A program made the position numbers and the translations under genes. DNA of 6,976 bases from Comamonadaceae bacterium (lineage in GTDB: Bacteria; Pseudomonadota; Gammaproteobacteria; Burkholderiales; Burkholderiaceae). The stretch spans positions 1 to 6,976 of the forward strand of contig CANKOT010000118.1 in NCBI GenBank assembly GCA_947484245.1, written 5' to 3'. Numbering within the stretch: position 1 is the first letter of the stretch; each line of letters opens with the position of its first letter. Of this stretch, positions 6,146 through 6,976 are shown piece after piece. The notes under the pieces are model-generated. The model saw only the letters and a program-made list of their open reading frames with translations, ran no database searches and was not told where the DNA came from.

Positions 6146-6688
6146 CTAACGACTGCTAAGGCAAAACTGGCCGGCTTGTGGGTCGACTTGGTGAACCGCC
6201 ACGATTCTTTGGACATATTTGGCAGGTTGAACCGAATAGCCATCTTCATAAGAAATCACGCGAAGCGAGGCGAATGTTCGAAGTAACTCCCCGGGTTGAA
6301 GTAAAAAGTCGGGCCGGGACGGTTTGCCAATTTTTTCGTGTCCCAAAGCGAAAGTCTCGTATAGCAAAACCCCGTCTGGCGCCAGACTTGCCAAAATCTG
6401 AGACATCAAGGGTCGCCATAAGTAATTGGTTACCACCACCACATCGAAAGTCTGATCCATCAGAGGCCAGGGACCGCTTTCGATGTCTGCTTGCACCACT
6501 TGACCAAAAACGGCGGCCTCCGCAAGGGCCTCCGCTGAACGGTCAACGCCAGTGCATTGGTGACCCTGAGCCTTGAAATACTGCATGTGCCTGCCCGCAC
6601 CGCAGGCCAGATCCAAGACCTGGCTTTGGGGTTTGGCCAAATGTGACCATTTTTGGACCCAAGGTGAAGGGGCTTCGCTGCCATGCAT
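6146..6688 (-). CDS. Class I SAM-dependent methyltransferase, substrate unknown
   Basis: A 180-residue protein with the Rossmann-type SAM fold. Motif I is LDLACGAGRH (25-34), the acidic residue binding the SAM ribose is Asp49 in GVDRS, the adenine-side acidic segment is QADIE (66-70), and motif IV-like FDVVVVTNYLW is at 81-91. The segment YETFALGHEKIGKPSRPDFLLQPGELL (110-136) resembles a conserved stretch in small proteobacterial methyltransferases related to the TehB-like group. The substrate cannot be read from sequence. The start is ATG at 6688 because AGGAG (6703-6699) lies 10 bases upstream and the following SPWVQKWSHL fits the usual family start. A GTG at 6748 would add 20 less conserved residues. 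The gene leads the leftward run with dapA and bamC and is divergent from parE. Confidence 0.85.
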   Translation of the reverse strand: MHGSEAPSPWVQKWSHLAKPQSQVLDLACGAGRHMQYFKAQGHQCTGVDRSAEALAEAAVFGQVVQADIESGPWPLMDQTFDVVVVTNYLWRPLMSQILASLAPDGVLLYETFALGHEKIGKPSRPDFLLQPGELLRTFASLRVISYEDGYSVQPAKYVQRIVAVHQVDPQAGQFCLSSR

Positions 6689-6829
6689 ATTTTTCAAACT
6701 CCTGATGAAACTCTTTGGCTGGAAAGCCGCATGGCTTGAATGATGCACGATGAGGAGCGCATTTGTCTTGGATGCTGGACTGTAAATTTATCCAGTACTT
6801 TGTTTGATTTCGCACTACAATCTGCGCCC
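6689..6829. promoter_or_regulatory. Divergent region between the methyltransferase operon and parE
   Basis: This 141-base gap holds the methyltransferase Shine-Dalgarno (6699-6703 on the minus strand) and a likely parE -10 box, TACAAT (6816-6821, 5/6 match). That box would start RNA near 6828. No good -35 for parE is visible at 16-19 bases. A small inverted repeat, CTGGA (6775-6779) with TCCAG (6791-6795), lies near the centre. I could not identify a convincing leftward promoter. The region includes the unlikely 20-residue extension of the methyltransferase. Confidence 0.4.
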
Positions 6830-6976
6830 ATGGCTACATCTACCTCTGCAAAAGTATCTCCCGAATATGGCGAAGGCTCCATTCGAGTCCTCAAAGGCTT
6901 AGAGCCCGTCAAGCAACGCCCGGGTATGTACACCCGAACCGACAACCCATTGCACGTGATCCAAGAGGTGCTAGAC
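6830..6976 (+). CDS. parE: DNA topoisomerase IV subunit B, N-terminal fragment (partial)
   Basis: The first 49 codons are present and the gene runs off the right edge. After a short variable N-terminus (MATSTSAKVSPEYGEG), the chain reads SIRVLKGLEPVKQRPGMYT, then NPLHVIQEVLD. This is the start of the GHKL ATPase domain of ParE. LEPV and RPGMYT followed by a short loop match ParE, whereas GyrB has LDAVRKRPGMYIGDT. ParE drives ATP-dependent decatenation of daughter chromosomes with ParC. There is no Shine-Dalgarno before the ATG at 6830, and a -10-like box ends only 8 bases upstream. Confidence 0.92.
   Translation, partial: MATSTSAKVSPEYGEGSIRVLKGLEPVKQRPGMYTRTDNPLHVIQEVLD

Noticed and set aside
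6689..6748. Longer methyltransferase starting at the GTG at 6748
   Set aside because: The internal ATG at 6688 has an AGGAG site and fits the usual family start; the extra 20 residues look unlike the family.
1..6976. A defence, mobile or biosynthetic system
   Set aside because: Every substantial gene is a recognised housekeeping family or a lone methyltransferase or lipoprotein. No transposase, integrase, nuclease, toxin pair or cluster architecture is visible.

Overview
The window is an ordinary chromosomal housekeeping segment of a betaproteobacterium, most likely a Comamonadaceae-type member of the Burkholderiales (Limnohabitans/Rhodoferax-like). The basis is protein similarity recognised by eye, moderate base composition, the dapA-bamC and coaBC-dut pairings, and a short Ala/Pro-rich lipoprotein of a kind I associate with this group. 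Genus is a guess. I see no mobile element, tRNA, rRNA, CRISPR array or phage gene.

Left part (1-1793): the first 10 codons of pyrG (CTP synthase) run leftward from base 32. Divergently, coaBC (coenzyme A synthesis) is followed 3 bases later by dut (dUTPase). The pairing of coaBC with dut is widespread in proteobacteria.

Middle (1790-3513): a leftward SlyD/SlpA-type FKBP prolyl isomerase meets dut tail to tail, and the two reading frames overlap by 4 bases. It is divergent from a rightward JmjC/cupin protein that closely resembles E. coli YcfD/RoxA, the ribosomal protein L16 arginine hydroxylase.

Centre (3514-4059): the least ordinary stretch. A perfect TATAAT is followed by three successive hairpins, then a ribosome-binding site, a 73-residue Ala/Pro-rich lipoprotein and a strong intrinsic terminator. 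Beyond the terminator lie a 13-bp G-rich tandem repeat and a cluster of GGCCT palindromes.

Right part (4060-6688): a leftward run of three genes, an unassigned SAM methyltransferase, dapA (lysine/diaminopimelate synthesis) and bamC (outer-membrane protein assembly lipoprotein). Gaps are 30 and 10 bases, so they probably form one operon. The window ends with the first 49 codons of parE (topoisomerase IV subunit B), divergent from the methyltransferase and possibly read from a leaderless message.

No gene cluster here looks like an undescribed system. The points worth a second look are regulatory or structural: the three-hairpin leader, the G/C-asymmetric repeat, the slippage-prone lipoprotein gene, the overlapping gene tails, the start of parE and the methyltransferase at the head of the dapA operon.
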